Assembly: GCA_028571685.1 (NCBI GenBank)
Contig: CM053166.1
Coordinates: 57,622,111 to 57,686,110, forward strand
Direction of reading: 5' to 3'
Length of the DNA stretch: 64,000 nucleotides
Origin: Heterohyrax brucei
Lineage: Eukaryota; Chordata; Mammalia; Hyracoidea; Procaviidae
Under the pieces are notes generated by a model. The model worked only from the letters and a program-made list of their open reading frames with translations. It made no database searches and was not told where the DNA came from. The position numbers and the translations under genes were made by a program. Positions 1 through 11,844 of the stretch are shown piece after piece. The first letter of the stretch is position 1. The number at the start of each line of letters is the position of its first letter.

Positions 1-844
1 AGTCTCAAAAGATATGGCCATGACCTCAGGAGTCTCTAAGGGGGGAGCCATAACCTCTGGAGATTCAAAGTGTGGGGCTACAACTTCCTAAGTTTCAAAG
101 AGTCAGATATTTTCCTACTCAACTGCAGAGTGTGGGGCTGCTGTTCATGAGTGCCAGTGGGATGGCTCCAGATCCACTATCCAAAGCTGAGGGGGCAAGA
201 TGCCATGCCCAAGGGGCAGGAGACGGGATCTGCTGGAGTTGAGGTGGTGAGATCTCCAGTCAGTTCGGCTGGGAAAATGGTACACCTAAAGCCAAGGAAG
301 GAGTGTTGCTGTCCCAGTGGGCCTGGAAGGTGGAGTTATACTCCAGGGCTGAGGGGTCTCCGCTCAGAATCTGGAAGTGTGGTCAATACCTAGAGTCTTG
401 AGGGCAGGGCCATTGCGTAAAATGCCTCAGAGAATTGATGATTATTTTCAAAATCTTGAGGCTGGCGTAACGTGCTCTGTTGATGGCCTTGTCTGTTATC
501 CCTTCTTTCCCTGAAATCTCTCCCACTTGTAATGGAAATGTCTGGCTTATGCCAACTGTTCTGTCATTGTATCTTTAGAAGCAGAGAACTTATGTTCTCG
601 ATTTCACAGTCAAAGCTGAATTTCTGGATTGTTGACTTCGACTTAAGGCTTTTGCTATGCTAGGGTGACTGTGTTTTACATGTTGCAAGAATGTGACTTT
701 GGGGCAAGGGTGGAATGTTGTTGGTTGAAATGTGCCCTTCCAAAAAATATGTGTAGCAATTTGGCTATGCCGAGATTTCTGGTAATGTATGATGTTCCTG
801 TATGTTGTAAACTCTGTCTCTATAACGTTAATATTATGAAAGTT
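1..844 (+). mobile_element. ERVL-MaLR fossil: internal region plus start of 3' LTR
   Basis: Positions 1 to about 715 resemble the non-coding-looking internal part of a mammalian apparent LTR retrotransposon (MaLR/MLT1 kin), judged from memory of that family. From about 717 the sequence turns into an LTR start that parallels the solo LTR at 41146 (shared stretch around ATGTGTAGCAATTTGGC). The LTR is cut off near 844 by the old L1. It is an old, broken fossil, and its left end lies outside the window. The internal-region assignment is less certain than the LTR part. Confidence 0.6.
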
Positions 845-3506
845 GAGAAGCTATCCAGCCAAAATACTCATCAAACTCTAAATGAGGTAGATCCTAAAAG
901 AAAGATACCAAGGCATATTATAATCAAACTTGGCAAAATTAAGGATAAGGAGGCAATTTGAAAAGTTGCTAGAGATAAACAAAAAATAACCTACAAGGGA
1001 GTCAATAAGACTGATCTCAGACTAGTCAACAGAAACCATGTAGGCAAGAAGGTAAGTCGATGACATACACAAAACCCTGAATGAAAAAAATTGTCAACTA
1101 GGAATTATATATCCAGTAAATATGTCTGACAAATATGATAGACAAATTAGAACATTTCCAGATAAACAGAAATTTAGGGAATTTGCAAGAAACAAACCAA
1201 AATTACAAGAATTATACTAAAGCGAGTCCTTTGGTTAGAAAATCAATTCATCAGATACCAACCCAAGGCTAGAACACTGAACAGAACAACCAGATATCAA
1301 CCCAAGTAGGGAAATCACAAAAATAAATCGAAGGTAAAACACTGATAATAGGGGAACAGAGATGTCATTATATAAACATTATAACAAAAAACAGGGACTT
1401 AAAAAATGTAGTTATAGATCTTTCATGTCGAGAAGTCAATATAAAGACATCAAAGACTGGTTTAAATTTGGAAAAACAGGAATAATATTAAGGTAACCAC
1501 AAAGGAAATCATCAATTCTAGAGATCAAAGTAAAAAATAAGAAAAACGTGAAGTCTCACCAAATACAAATCCACCAACAATTAAAAAGATGAAAACATAT
1601 CAAAACAAAGAAAACTCAGCACAGAAAACTAAGTGAAACAAAGAAAGTGACTGCAATGTACAAAAAAAGACATTGAAATGACAACAATAAACTCATATCT
1701 ATCAATAATTATGCTGAATGTAAATAGCTTAAATGTACAAATAAACAGAAGGTGGCAGATTGAATTTAAGAAAACAGGCTCCATCTATACGCTGCCTACA
1801 GGATATACACCTTAGACTTAAAAACATGAACAAGCTAAAACTCAAAAGTTGGAAAAAAATACATCAAACAAACAACATCCTAAAAAGAACAAGAGTGGAA
1901 ACCTCTGATAAAACGAACTTTAAAGTAAAATCCACCACACTGGTTAAAGAAGGACACTGTAAACTGATTAAAGGATCAGTACTTCAGGCAGACATAACCA
2001 TAGTAAATGTTTACACACCCAATGATAGGGCACCAAAATATATAAAACAAACTCTAACTGCATTGAAAACAGAAATAGAGAGATCCACAATAATAATAGG
2101 AGATGCCAAAACACTACTCTCGGTGAAGGACAGAACATCCAGAAAGAAGCACAATAAAGACATGGAAGATCAAAATATGCAACAATGAACTAACTTGACT
2201 TCATAGACATATACGGAACTCTCTACTCAACAGCAGCCAAGTATACTTTATTTTTGAATGCACATGGAATGTTCTCCAGAACAGACCACATATGAGGCCA
2301 TAAAGCAGTCCTTAACAAAATTCAAAGCACTGAGATATTGTCAAGCATCTTTTCACTCCATAAAGCCACAAAAAGAGGAAATCAGTAAGAGAAAAAGCAA
2401 GGGAAAAAAATTAAACACATGGAAACTAACAACATCTTGCTCAAAAACTTGTGGGTTATAGAAGAAATCAAGGACAGAATAAAGAAATTCATAGACTCAA
2501 ACGAGAATGAAAACATATCCTACCAGAACCTTTGGTACGCAGCAAAAGCAGTATTCAGACATCAGTTTTTCTCAATAAATGCACACATCCAAAAAGAAGA
2601 AAAGGCACAAATCAAGCATTAACCCTACAACTAGAACAAGTAGAAAGAGAGCAGCAAAAGAAATTGTTAGGCACCAGAAGAAAACAAATAATAAAAATTA
2701 AAACAGAATTAAATGAAATATAGAATAGAAAAATGATTGGAAGAGTTAATGAGACCAAAAGCTGATTCTTTGAAAAGATCAACAGAGTCAATAAACTATC
2801 AGCCAAACTGAAAAGAGAAAAACAGGAGAGGAAGCAAATAATTCAAATAAGAAATGAGATGGACAATGTTACAAGAGACTCAACTGAAATTAAGAAAATC
2901 ATAATAGAATATTATGAAAAATTATATTCTAACGAATTTGAAAATCTATAGGAAATGGACAAATTTCTAGAGACACATTACCCACTTAAACTAACTTAAA
3001 GAAAGTTAGAACAACTAAATAAACCCATAACAAAAGAAGAAATTAAAAAGGCAATTAAAAATCTCCCAACCAAAAACAGTCCTGGCCCTGATGGCTTCAC
3101 TGGAGAATTCCACCAAACTTTCAGAGAAGCCTTAACACCACTATTACAAAAGGCATTTCAAAGCATAGAAAAGAATGGAATACTGTCCAGTTCTTTCTAT
3201 GAAAGCACATAACCCTAATACCAAAATCAGGTAAACACAACAGCAAAAGAGAAAATTACAGATCAATATCCCTCATGAACTTAAATGCAAGAATCCTCAA
3301 ACAATTCTAGCCAGTAGAATCCAATAACATATCCAAAAAAAAAAAAAAAAAAAATTCACCACGAGCAAGTGGGATTCACACCAGGGATGCAGGGATGGTT
3401 CAATGTTAGAAAAACCATCAATGTAATCAACCATATGACTAAAACAAAAGACAGGAATCACTTGATCGTGTCAAATGATGAAGAAAAAGCATTTAACAAA
3501 GTCCAG

Positions 3507-3540
3507 CCCGACTCGACGGCACTTGGCTTTGCTTGGCTAG
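3507..3540 (+). repeat. Micro-insert of AfroSINE tail (34 bp)
   Basis: Compared with the homologous L1-A site (around 37881-37898), exactly 34 extra bases are present. They contain CTCGACGGCACTTGGC followed by a TTTGCTTGGCT tail. Possible duplication of only about 3 bp (AGC). Sense matches the 3' end of AfroSINE. Confidence 0.8.
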
Positions 3541-3840
3541 CACCCATTCATGTCAAAAACTCTTAGTAAAATGGAAATAGAGGAGAAATTCCTCAACATA
3601 AAAAGGGCACCTATGCAAAGCCAATAGCTAACATCATCGTAAATGGAGAGTCTGAAAGCATTCCTTTTGAGAGTGGGAACCAGAGGCCATTTGTCACCAC
3701 CTTTATTCAACACTGTGCTGGAGTTTCTAGCCAGAGCAATAAGGTTAGAAAAGGAAATCAAAAGCATCCAAATTGGTAAGGAAGAAATAAAAGTATCTGT
3801 ATTTGAAGATGGTATGATCTTATACACAGAAAACTCTAAA

Positions 3841-3998
3841 AACAAAAACCCACTGTCATCGAATCCATTCTGACTCCTAGTCACCCTATAGGACAGGGAG
3901 AACTGCCTCAGAGTTTCCAAGGAGCACCACTTGGATACTAACTGCCAATCCTTTGGTTAGCTGCCACAGCACTTAACCACTACAACACCAGGGCTTCT
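3841..3998 (-). repeat. AfroSINE in old L1
   Basis: tRNA-derived afrotherian SINE in antisense, tail at the left and head at the right (ending in CCAGGGCTTCT). It is flanked by a near-perfect 12 bp duplication, GAAAACTCTAAA at 3829-3840 and GAAAACCCTAAA at 3999-4010, so the boundaries are firm. Inserted in the L1 ORF2 reverse transcriptase region. Confidence 0.93.
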
Positions 3999-4924
3999 GA
4001 AAACCCTAAAGAATCTACAAACAAGTAAAATATCTCCTGGAACTAACTGAAGACTTTAGCAAAGTATCAGGGTACAAGATAAACATAAAAAAAAATCAGG
4101 TGGATTATTTTACACCAACAAAGAGAATATCAAAGAGGAAATCACTGAATCAATATCATTTACAATAGCCCCCAAGAAGACAAAATGCTTATAAACAAAT
4201 CTAACCAGAGACATAAAAGACCTATACAAAGAAAATTGCAAGAAACCAAGAGATCTACATAAGTGGAGAAAACTACCATACTCATGTAACATTGTGAAAA
4301 CAACTATTCTACCTAAAACAGTCTATAGATATAACACAATCCAAATTCCAATAAGATTTTTCAATGATACGGAGAAACAAATCCCTGACTTCATATGGAA
4401 AAGGAAAAGTCCCTGACTAAGTAAAACATTACTGAAGAAGAACAAAGTGGAAGACCTCATACTACCTGACTTTACAAACTACTACACTGTTGCAGTCATC
4501 AAAACAGCCTGGTACTGGTACAACAGATACATAGACTAATGGAACAGAATCAAGAATACAGACATAAAATGACCCATCTAAGAGCAGCTGATATTTGACA
4601 AAGGCACAAAGTTTGTAAACTGGGGAAAACACAGTCTCTTTAACAAATAGTGTTAGCATAACTGGATATCCATCTGCAAAAAAATGAAACAAGACCCATA
4701 TCTCATACCATGCGCAAAAACTAACTAAAAATAGATCAAAGACTGAAATATTAAATCTGAAATGATAACAGTCATGGAAGAAAAAATAGAGCTGGGAGCT
4801 CTAACACACAGCTTAAATAGAATGCAAAACATTAATAACAACACACAAACACCAGAAGAGAAAATAGATAGCTGGCACCTCCTAAAAATCAAACACTTAC
4901 GCTTATCCACAGACTTTACCATAT

Positions 4925-5152
4925 ATGTACATGAGGCTATCCTACTGGTTTATTTTTAGAGAGGGGAGGAGAGGGTGGAGAGTAGGGGACATATGCTTGT
5001 TGAGTGGATCCGGGAAATAAAGAGTGAATAAGAATAGTGTACTGTCACAGGGTAATGAGAGCAGATAGAGATACAGACAGGTGGGTACTTGGGGTTTTAT
5101 ATGGAAAATTGACTTGGATAGTAAACTTTCACTTAATCACAATTAAAAAAAA
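4925..5152 (+). mobile_element. 5'-truncated L1 3' end nested in old L1
   Basis: About 230 bp of L1 3' UTR ending in an A-rich tail interrupts the ORF2 C-terminal region of the old L1, which resumes at 5153. It is closely similar to the separate 3' end at 23395-23645 (shared motifs around CTGTCCTACTGGTTT and CTTTCACTTAATCACAA). No clear target duplication was seen. Confidence 0.8.
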
Positions 5153-5775
5153 AAGGCCTCAACCAAAAAAGTAAAAAAGACAACCTACAGACTCAGAAAA
5201 ATTTTGGCTACAGCAATTCCAATCAAGGGTTTAATCTTCATCATCTACAATATATGGTAAAACCTCAACAAAAAAGACAAACAACCCAACTAAAACATGG
5301 GGAAAGCATGTGAACAGGCACTTCACCAAAGAAGGCATCTAGGCAGGTAACACATGAGGAAAAACTCACTGTCATTAGCCACTAGAGAAATCCAAATCAA
5401 AACTATTGTGAGATACCATCTCAACCCAACAAGGCTGGCATTAATCAAAAGAAACAAAACAACAAACGTTAGAGAGACTGTGGAGAAACTAGAATGCTTC
5501 CACACTGAGTGTGGGAATGTAAAATGGTGCAATCATTTTGGAAATAGATCTGGCAGTTTCTTAAAAAGCTAGAAATAGAAATACTAGACAATCCATCAAT
5601 CCTAGTTCTTGGAATATATGCTAGAGAAACAAGGACTGTCACATGAATAGATACACATGCACTTATGTTTATGGTAGTGTCCACAATAGCAAAAAGATGG
5701 AATCAATATAGATGTCTATCAGAAGATGAATGAAGAAACAAACTGTGGTGTACTCACACCATGAAATACTATGCA

Positions 5776-6335
5776 TTTTAGTCAGTTAGGGTTGTTCTAA
5801 CAGGAACACCACGCAGTGGATGGCTTTAACAAAGGTTATTCTTACACAGCCCAGTACGCTGCAAGTCCAGATTCAGGATGTGTGCTCCCAGGGAAGGATT
5901 TTACCCTTGTTGGCTCTGGAAGAAAGTCCAGTATTGCATCAGTCTTTGTCCAGGGAGCATCTTGGCACAGGAATCTCAGGTCTCAAGGACATACTCTTCT
6001 CCTGGTGCTGCTTACTTGATAGTGTGAGGTTCCCAATTCTCTGCTTGCTTCTCTTTCCTTTTATCTCTTGTATGATGAAAGGATTAAGGGTGAGGTAAGC
6101 CATAAGTCGGATCCGACTCATCAGAACTTGGCTTGGCGAAGCCACACTCCAGGGAAACTCCCTCTACAGTGGAGCAGGGAGGTGATCCTATGAAGGGATT
6201 TAAAGTCCAATCCTAATTCTTTATCATACAGCATGGCAAAATCACAAAATGGAGGACAATAGTAGAATACAGGGAATCATGGAACAGCCACATGGCTACA
6301 CCTGTTTTGGGGGGGACACATTTTGATCCATGACA
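5776..6335 (-). mobile_element. Solo LTR, ERVL-MaLR type
   Basis: Antisense LTR that looks whole, with TTTTAGTCAG at the left and CATGACA at the right (sense TGTCATGG...). It is flanked by TATGCA at 5770-5775 and 6337-6342, and interrupts the C-terminal part of ORF2 in the old L1. It carries its own nested 36 bp micro-insert at 6103-6138. Middle-aged afrotherian MaLR-like fossil. Confidence 0.88.
6103..6138 (+). repeat. Micro-insert of AfroSINE tail (36 bp)
   Basis: Absent from the related LTR at 14268-14790. The 36 bp insert is flanked by AAGCCA at 6097-6102 and 6139-6144. It contains GTCGGATCCGACTC and ends CTTGGCTTGGCG, matching the other micro-inserts. Confidence 0.88.
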
Positions 6336-6726
6336 GTATGCAATGATAAAGAACAATGATGATTTTGGAAAACATTGCATAACATAGTGGAGTCTGGAAC
6401 ACATTATCCTGAATGAAGTTAATTGCAAAAGGACAAATATTATATAAAACTACTATTGTAAGGACTCAAGAAAAGGTTTAAACATAGAAAACAGTCTTTG
6501 ATGTTTATAAGGGTGAGGAAGGAGGAAAAGAAATATTCATTGATTAGATAGTAGATAGAAATTGGGTTAGGTGTAGTGAGGGACAGTGTGCAGTAAAGTG
6601 GAGGTCAGAGCAGCCAAACTAAACCGAAAGCTAAGAGGTTTCCTAAATAATAACCCAATACTTCAAAGGACAGAGTAGTAGGGGCAGGGTTTTGGGACCA
6701 TGGTTTCAGGGGACATGTATGATAAG

Positions 6727-6778
6727 AAATATGTATTTTAAAATGTATTTTAAATATGTATTTTAAATGTATTTTAAG
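6727..6778 (+). repeat. Short tandem array in L1 3' UTR
   Basis: Four approximate units of ATGTATTTTAAA (about 12-16 bp spacing). It is absent from the related 3' UTR at 47700-47753, so it expanded in this copy. Confidence 0.85.
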
Positions 6779-7499
6779 AAAACGTTCTGCATCCAACTTT
6801 GGTGAGTGGCAACCAGGGTCTTAAAAGTTAGCAAGCAGCCATATAAGTAGCATATATTGGTCCCAACCCACCTGGAGCAGAGGAGAATGATGTACATAAA
6901 AAACATAAGGAAAATACGACCCCAAGAGACAGAACAGGCCACATTGTCTAGACAGTACCTTGGCATGAGACCAGAAGAACTGGATGGTGCCCAGCTACTG
7001 CCAGTGACTGCCCTCACAAGGAGTACAACACAGAGTCCCTGAAGTAGCAGAAGAAAAATAGCTGTTCAGAGCTTAATTCTATTGAAGAGACCAGACCTGA
7101 TGGCCCAACAGACTGGAGGATCCCTGGAGGACATGGCTAACTCTCTTTTAGCCTAGAACTGAAACCACTCCCAAAGCCCACTCTTCAGACAAAGGTTGGA
7201 CTGGACTATAAGGCAAAAAATGATACAGGCAAAGTATGTGCTTCTGGGCTTAAGTAGATACATGAAGCTAACTGGGAGACTCTTCTCCTGAGGCAGGTTG
7301 AGAGGTTGGAGAGGGATGGAAGCTTGTTGAATGGACATGGGAAATACAGGGTGGAAAGGAAGAGTGTGCTGTCAGTGGGAGGAGAGTAGCTAGCTTTACA
7401 CAGCAGTGTGTGTGTAAGTTTTTGTATGACAAATGAACTTGGATTGTAACCTTTCACTTAAAGCACAATAAAATATTTTTAAAATATACTAAAAAAAAT

Positions 7500-9767
7500 T
7501 ATGCTGGGGATCTTATGATAGAATTTTGCAAGGCCAACATCTTCTTCATTGCAAATACATGTTTCAGCAACATAAACAGTGACTATACATGTTGACTTGA
7601 CCAGGTGGAATACACAGGAATGAAACCGACTACATCTGTGGAAAGACACAAAGGAAAAGTTCAATATCATCAGTCAGAACAAGGCCAAGGGCCATCTACA
7701 GAACAGACCATCAATTACTCACATGCAAGTTCAAATTGAAACCGAAGAAAATCAAAACAAGTCCACAACATTGAGTATATCCCACCTGAATTTAGAGACC
7801 ACCTCAATAGATTTAGCTTGTTGAGCACTAATAATCAAAGACCAGACAAGTTGTGGAAAGACATCATACATGGAGAAAGCAAAAGATCATTAAAAAGACA
7901 GAAAAGAAAGAAAAGACCAAAATAGATGTCAGAAGAGCCTCTGTAATTTGCTCTTGAATATTGAGTTCCTAAAGTAAAGAGAAGAAATAATGAATTAAGA
8001 GAGCGAAACAGAAGATTTCCAAGAGTGGCTCAAGAAGACAAAGTAAAGTATTATAATGACATGTACAAAGACCTAAAGATAGAAAATCAAAAGGGAAGAA
8101 CATGCTTGATATTTCTGAAGCCAAAAGAGCTGAAGAAAAAATTGAAGCCTCGATCTGCAACACTGAAGGATACTAAGGGGAAAATATTAAACAACACAGG
8201 AAGCAGCAAAAAAAGACACAAGGAACACACAGTCACTGTACCAAAAAAGAAAATTGGTTGGCGATCAACCATTTCATGAAGCAGTATGTGATTAAGAACA
8301 GATGGTAATGACATAAGAAATCCAAGATACGCTGAAGGCATTGGTGTTAAAACAAGGTTTCAGGAACGGGTGAGTATCAATTGAGACATTTCAACAAATG
8401 GGTGCTGGAAGTGCTCATTTGAAAATTTGGAAAACAGCTACCTGACCAATCGACTGAGAGAGATCCATATTTATGCCTACTCCCAAGAAAGGTGATCCAA
8501 ATAAATGTGGAAATTATTGAACAATATTATTAACATCACATCTAAATAAAATTTTGCTGAGGACCATTCAAAAGCAGGAGAGCAGCATACAGACAGGAGA
8601 ACTGCCAGAAATTTAAGCTGGATTCAAAAGAGGGTATGAAACAAGGGATATCATTGTTAATGTCAGATGGATACTGGCTGAAAGCAGAGAATATCAGAAA
8701 GATGTTTACCTATGTTTTATTGACTATGCAAAAGCATTCGACTGTGTGGATCACAGTAAGTTATGGATACCACTGCATGGAATGGCAATTTCAGAACACA
8801 ACACTGTGCTCATAGATCAAGAAAACAGAACATGAGGATACTGTGCGGTTTAAAGTCATGAAAGGTGTAAGAGTTGTATCCTTTTACCATACTTACTAAA
8901 TCTGTATGCTGAGCAACAATTAGAGAAGCTGAACTACATGAAGAAGAACGGAACATCAGGATTGGAGGAAGACTCAGTAACAATCTCCGTTATGCAGATG
9001 ACACAACCTTGCTTGCTGAAAGTGAAGGGGACTTGAAGCACTTGGAGATGAAGATCAAAGACCACAGCTTTCAGTATGGACTATACCTCAATTTAAAGAA
9101 AACAAAAATCCTCAGAACTGAACCAATAAGAAACATCATGATAAGCAGAGAAAAGATTGATGTTGTCAAGGATTTCATTTTACTTGTAACCATAATCAAC
9201 ATCCACAGAAACAGTAGTCAAGAAATCAAAAAGTCACATTGCATTGGGAAAACCCACTGCAAAGGACCTCTTTAAAGTGTTCAAAAGCAAAAAGATATCA
9301 CCTTGAAGACAAAAGTGTGCCTGACCCAAGCCATGGAGTTTTCAATCACCCACATGCATGTGAAAGCTGAACAATGAATAAGGAAGACAGAAAAAAAAAA
9401 TCCTTTGAATTGTGGTGTTGGAGAAGAATATTGGATATACCATAGATTGCCCAAGGAACAAACAAATCTGTTTTGGAAAAAATATAACCAGATTGGTCCT
9501 TAGAAGCAAGAATAGCAGGACTTCATCTCACATACTTTGGACATGTTATCAGTAGGGATCAGTCCCTGAAGAAGAGCATCATTCTCACTAGAGGGTCAGA
9601 GAAAAAGAGAAAGAATCTCACAGAGATGGATTGACACAATGGCTGCAACAATGTGCTCAAGCATAACAACAGTTATGAGGATGGTACTGGACTGGGCAGT
9701 GTTTTGTTCTTTTGTACATAGGGTCGCTATGAGTCAGAACTGACTCAAGGGCACCTAACAACAGGGG
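7500..9767 (+). mobile_element. RTE/BovB-type LINE, 5'-truncated
   Basis: RTE-clade LINE resembling afrotherian RTE1. It enters in the region between endonuclease and reverse transcriptase and runs to the typical 3' end GGGTCGCTATGAGTCAG followed by ACCTAACAACA. Reverse transcriptase block A is visible at about 8717-8760 (FIDYAKAFDCVDHSK) and block C at about 8988-9005 (RYADDTTLL). The YADD aspartates are present, but several frameshifts and stops lie between blocks, so it is not coding. The 3' end is shared with AfroSINE, which fits RTE as the SINE's mobilising partner. Confidence 0.9.
8540..9640 (+). pseudogene. RTE reverse transcriptase remnant
   Basis: Pieces of an RTE polymerase can be read in order: an AGF-like block near 8615, FIDYAKAFDCVDHSK near 8717, YADD at about 8991-9002, then ESEGDLKHLEMKIKDHSF and LNLKKTKIL to about 9110. 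The longest open piece is 9009-9275. In live RTE the single ORF carries an apurinic-like endonuclease followed by this polymerase. Here the endonuclease is missing and the frame changes repeatedly. Confidence 0.85.
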
Positions 9768-11617
9768 CTGCTTAGTCTATGAGCTGCAGTGCTGACAGCC
9801 ACCACCCTCATGACATCACTATTTGTGCAATGGAATGTTCAGCTAGCTAACTGTTACAAGCAGAAATGTTTCAATAAAGGATCACTTGTTAACCAAATTA
9901 ATTAATTAATTTTGGAGATACTGAAACATCTATCCCAATACCTTCTTCATGGCCTCTCACAGCCTCTCTTCCCTTCCATCCCTTTCCCCCTCCTTTGTCC
10001 TAGACCTTCTGAATACTTAAAAGACAATGATCAGCAACTTTATGAATGTAATCTGTCACTGAATTGTACATGTAAAAATTGTTGAATTGGCAAAGGTTTT
10101 GATATTATTTCTTCAGCAGAATAATACTTAAAAAAAAAAAATTAGTCATCAGGATCCTGTCCCCATGCCTTGAAAGGTAGCTGACTTTCAGAATGGAAAA
10201 TTATGAAAGCCAACCACTCCTATAACAACCAGAGCCTCTGTCCTCTGTAATTCACGGGGATGGAATTTATGCATTTACAGGTGATTCAAAGGGCCTCTGT
10301 TTGTTTGTTTTTTAATATTTAAAATCATCTTTCCTTGAATTTTTCTGTTTGTATGATGTTAATATGCCTCTCTCCCCTTTCCCTTCAGATGACACTGTGC
10401 ATCTTTATTTTCATCTGTTTCTTGTTAAATGTGCTTCCTTTCCTCTTTCTATTCAAGCTCCTTATTCATCTTCCCCCTTCTGTTCGTGTATTTGCTGTTA
10501 TTATTTTACCCTGCATTTGACCTCAGCCTTCTACCGTCATGCCCCATCCTCCTGACCTCATCCACAAGAGTTGGTCTTTTAATTTCTATTGACCACATCT
10601 CCTGCTGTTTTTCCCTTCTGACCCTTTCCTTACCCTTGTTTCCTTTTTGTTTTGTTTTGTTTTTAATCCTACATTGCCCAGCATTCCTTGGCAAATGTCC
10701 AAGACAAGACTGCATATTTTTCTAAGCCTTCCCTCTCTTTAAGTTCTTCTTTCCTTTCTCCCTTTTGCCACTGGCTTCCTGAAAGTCCGCCTCAAAGATC
10801 CATTTTATGTCTTTGTTTATGCCAATAACAAATATTTCATTTACTGCTTTGAATCAACGGTGCTTTTCAGCTAACTGAGAACTTGCTCCTTCTTTGAAAA
10901 CACTGTATTAAAAGAATCAGATAAACCCATCCGATATTTTTATTGAAATATTTCTGCACTCTCACTGCAGAATTCCAAATATGTGGCATCGTGCGTATTT
11001 GGAGCCAGACTGCTGACAAGGTGCTCTCAATCACACACAGTCTCTATGAGTTTTTTTCATCAAATGTGATTTCAGTTATTAAGATGTCCTGAGTGACTAG
11101 ACTTGACAATAGCGTCCTAAAGACTCAGCTGGGGAAACCTGATGTTGTCAGGAGAGGCTGTTTGGGAGAGATTACTTCGCAGTGGCAAGTCAGAAGCCTG
11201 ATGTCTGGAGAACTTTGTTTCCAAAAGTACTTTGACAGTGTGACAGAGAAAAGTCATTAAATTTCTTTGACTCTCTCCAACTGCAATATGGAGGCAACAC
11301 CCCATTGCAGGAGTTTGCAGGAAAAAACTACAAAGCATTAGCAAAAGGCTTTCAACCTATTGTTTATTTTACCATGTTAGATCTAGCAAATTGCCATACT
11401 CAGTTTATCATTCTGGGGCATAGAACATTTAGGGGTGATAACGCCAGTCACAGAACAGCCTTGGGAAGGGATAATACTCTTTATGAACCTTCTGGGGGAG
11501 GGGCTGGGGCAGAATCGGGGCTGGTACAATAATATTTTTATTAGAACCATTATTTAACCTGGCTAATAACTATTTTTTAACTTGCCTAATCTTATGGGCA
11601 AGAACGAAGTGGTGGTC
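9768..11617. other. Anonymous, partly pyrimidine-rich DNA
   Basis: No gene is recognised. About 10030-10140 resembles an old L1 3' tail (ACTGAATTGTACATGTAAAA, compare 25770 and 31160). About 10330-10780 is strongly C+T-rich on the plus strand, which explains three overlapping open frames with biased composition (F, L, S, P). An (AATT)n run lies at about 9896-9912. The remainder, 10800-11617, shows nothing I can assign. Confidence 0.6.
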
Positions 11618-11623
11618 TGCTTA

Positions 11624-11720
11624 CATAAAGATTTACAGGCTTGGAAACCCCTGTGGGGCAATTCTACTCTGTTCTATAGAGTTGCTATGAGCTGGAGTCA
11701 ATTTGATGACCATGAGTTTT
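11624..11720 (+). repeat. AfroSINE, 5'-truncated
   Basis: Only the 3' two thirds are present: CCTGTGGGGCAATTCTACTC, then GTTGCTATGAGCTGGAGTC and a GATGACCATGAGTTTTG tail. No head with A and B boxes is visible. Confidence 0.75.
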
Positions 11721-11844
11721 GAACTGGCAATCTTATAGATAAAAATCACCTATAATTGTCTTTATTTGGCTTTTCAAGATTGAATGCATATTTATATCAT
11801 TTTTGTTTCAATATGTGGCCAGTTTTAGTCTTTTAGTTGCAGTA

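Larger units (their letters stand above)
1678..6430 (+). pseudogene. Old L1 ORF2 remnant (endonuclease and reverse transcriptase)
   Basis: A plausible native start is ATGACAACAATAAAC at about 1678, giving a reading that passes into the endonuclease motif region (SIIMLNVNSLN). Endonuclease fragments follow to about 2190. The connecting region lies at 2419-2990, and reverse transcriptase pieces at 3300-3873 include [10 protein letters not shown]. The catalytic FADD box of active L1s reads FEDG near 3799, so the polymerase would be dead even without the frameshifts. The C-terminal part resumes after a nested L1 end (5153-5775) and again after the LTR (6336 onward). ORF2p in a live L1 nicks DNA and reverse-transcribes L1 RNA; this copy cannot. 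Confidence 0.85.
845..7488 (+). mobile_element. Old L1 LINE, 5'-truncated, with nested insertions
   Basis: The element runs from the ORF1 C-terminal region (matching L1-A from about 35210), through ORF2 (about 1678 onward), to a 3' UTR ending in an A-rich tail near 7488. It is interrupted by a 34 bp micro-insert (3507-3540), an AfroSINE (3841-3998), a foreign L1 3' end (about 4925-5152) and a MaLR LTR (5776-6335). Many stops and frameshifts show it is long dead. The 3' UTR contains a small tandem repeat (6727-6778). Divergence from L1-A is clearly greater than that between L1-A and L1-B, so it belongs to an older subfamily. Confidence 0.9.

Noticed and set aside
151-393. 80-codon open frame near the window start as a gene
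   Set aside because: It lies in sequence resembling a MaLR internal region and has no domain of its own.
5816-6098. Two overlapping open frames, echoed at 14310, 55260 and 60833
   Set aside because: They recur because the same LTR recurs. The frames are not kept relative to each other, and the region is LTR, not protein-coding.
10335-10725. Overlapping open frames that might suggest a small gene
   Set aside because: All three frames lie in C+T-biased DNA, lack domains and have low-complexity F/L/S/P composition.
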